Origin: a candidate division TM6 bacterium GW2011_GWF2_32_72
GTDB lineage: Bacteria > Babelota > Babeliae > Babelales > GWF2-32-72
Assembly (NCBI GenBank): GCA_000989525.1
Contig: LBON01000003.1
Location: 105,033-169,032, forward strand
DNA length: 64,000 bases
Reading direction: 5' to 3'
Under the pieces are notes generated by a model that was not told where the DNA came from, ran no database searches, and saw only the letters and a list, made by a program, of their open reading frames with translations. Positions 63,974 through 64,000 of this stretch are shown here, in pieces (within the stretch, counting starts at the first letter, position 1; each line of letters begins with the position of its first letter). A program made the position numbers and the translations under genes.

Positions 63974-64000
63974 ACCCTGACTCTCGATGCCCAACGTAAC

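Overview
The window is one AT-rich (about 30-35% GC), gene-dense stretch of bacterial chromosome that uses the standard genetic code. Three things point to an intracellular or host-associated Gram-negative lineage. Very many genes encode short proteins with a Sec signal peptide and no recognisable domain. These sit among compact housekeeping genes. There is a Bat (VWA/TPR) envelope operon, a TonB-like protein and a C-terminal-Phe outer-membrane barrel candidate. My best guess is Candidatus Dependentiae (TM6); this is inferred from gene content and style, and no marker-gene comparison was possible.

Layout. 1-3750: end of a secreted Lys/Pro-rich protein, lysS, a superoxide dismutase with an N-terminal membrane/signal extension, and a secreted coiled-coil protein. 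3884-11169 (+): an accessory block with an outer-membrane barrel candidate and six exported, mostly coiled-coil proteins, several of them paralogous; one ends at a perfectly phased GGGAAAG slippery heptamer. 11170-16146: a MITE-like inverted repeat, ftsB, ctpA and a run of four small secreted proteins. 16147-21304: tilS-gyrB, tadA, dksA-like, tRNA-Thr and rpsI. 21375-29928: small secreted proteins, a TonB-like protein, a sugar-nucleotide oxidoreductase/epimerase pair and dnaJ. 29954-31461: nurA and sufU. 31582-34488: secreted proteins and an RluB-type pseudouridine synthase whose repeat tail is out of frame. 35414-41539: a TVP38/DedA-type membrane protein and the Suf Fe-S cluster (sufC-B-D and sufS) interrupted by an inverted membrane-protein gene. 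41761-46833: rlmN, an exported HD-domain protein, a type II secretion/pilus ATPase split into two genes, and a FUN14-like protein. 47115-51151: HU, tRNA-Leu, tRNA-Cys, a rhodanese lipoprotein, two signal peptidase I paralogues and an M23 peptidase. 51172-61280: batE-D-C-B-A, plsC and four tandem membrane paralogues, all on the minus strand. 61542-63797: topA, followed by a GC-richer multi-hairpin element at the window end.

How the parts fit. Most non-housekeeping genes serve the envelope: signal peptidases process a large exported proteome, and the Bat genes with plsC, the M23 peptidase, TonB, FtsB and CtpA maintain the envelope. The Suf genes supply Fe-S clusters, needed for example by the radical-SAM enzyme RlmN. 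I saw no CRISPR array, transposase, prophage or rRNA. The most interesting items are the candidate -1 frameshift site at 7139, the frame-broken tandem duplication in the RluB tail, the dual ribosome-binding sites of the superoxide dismutase gene, the split GspE, the four membrane paralogues with a 30-bp perfect palindrome between them, and small genes at 22348 and 60390.
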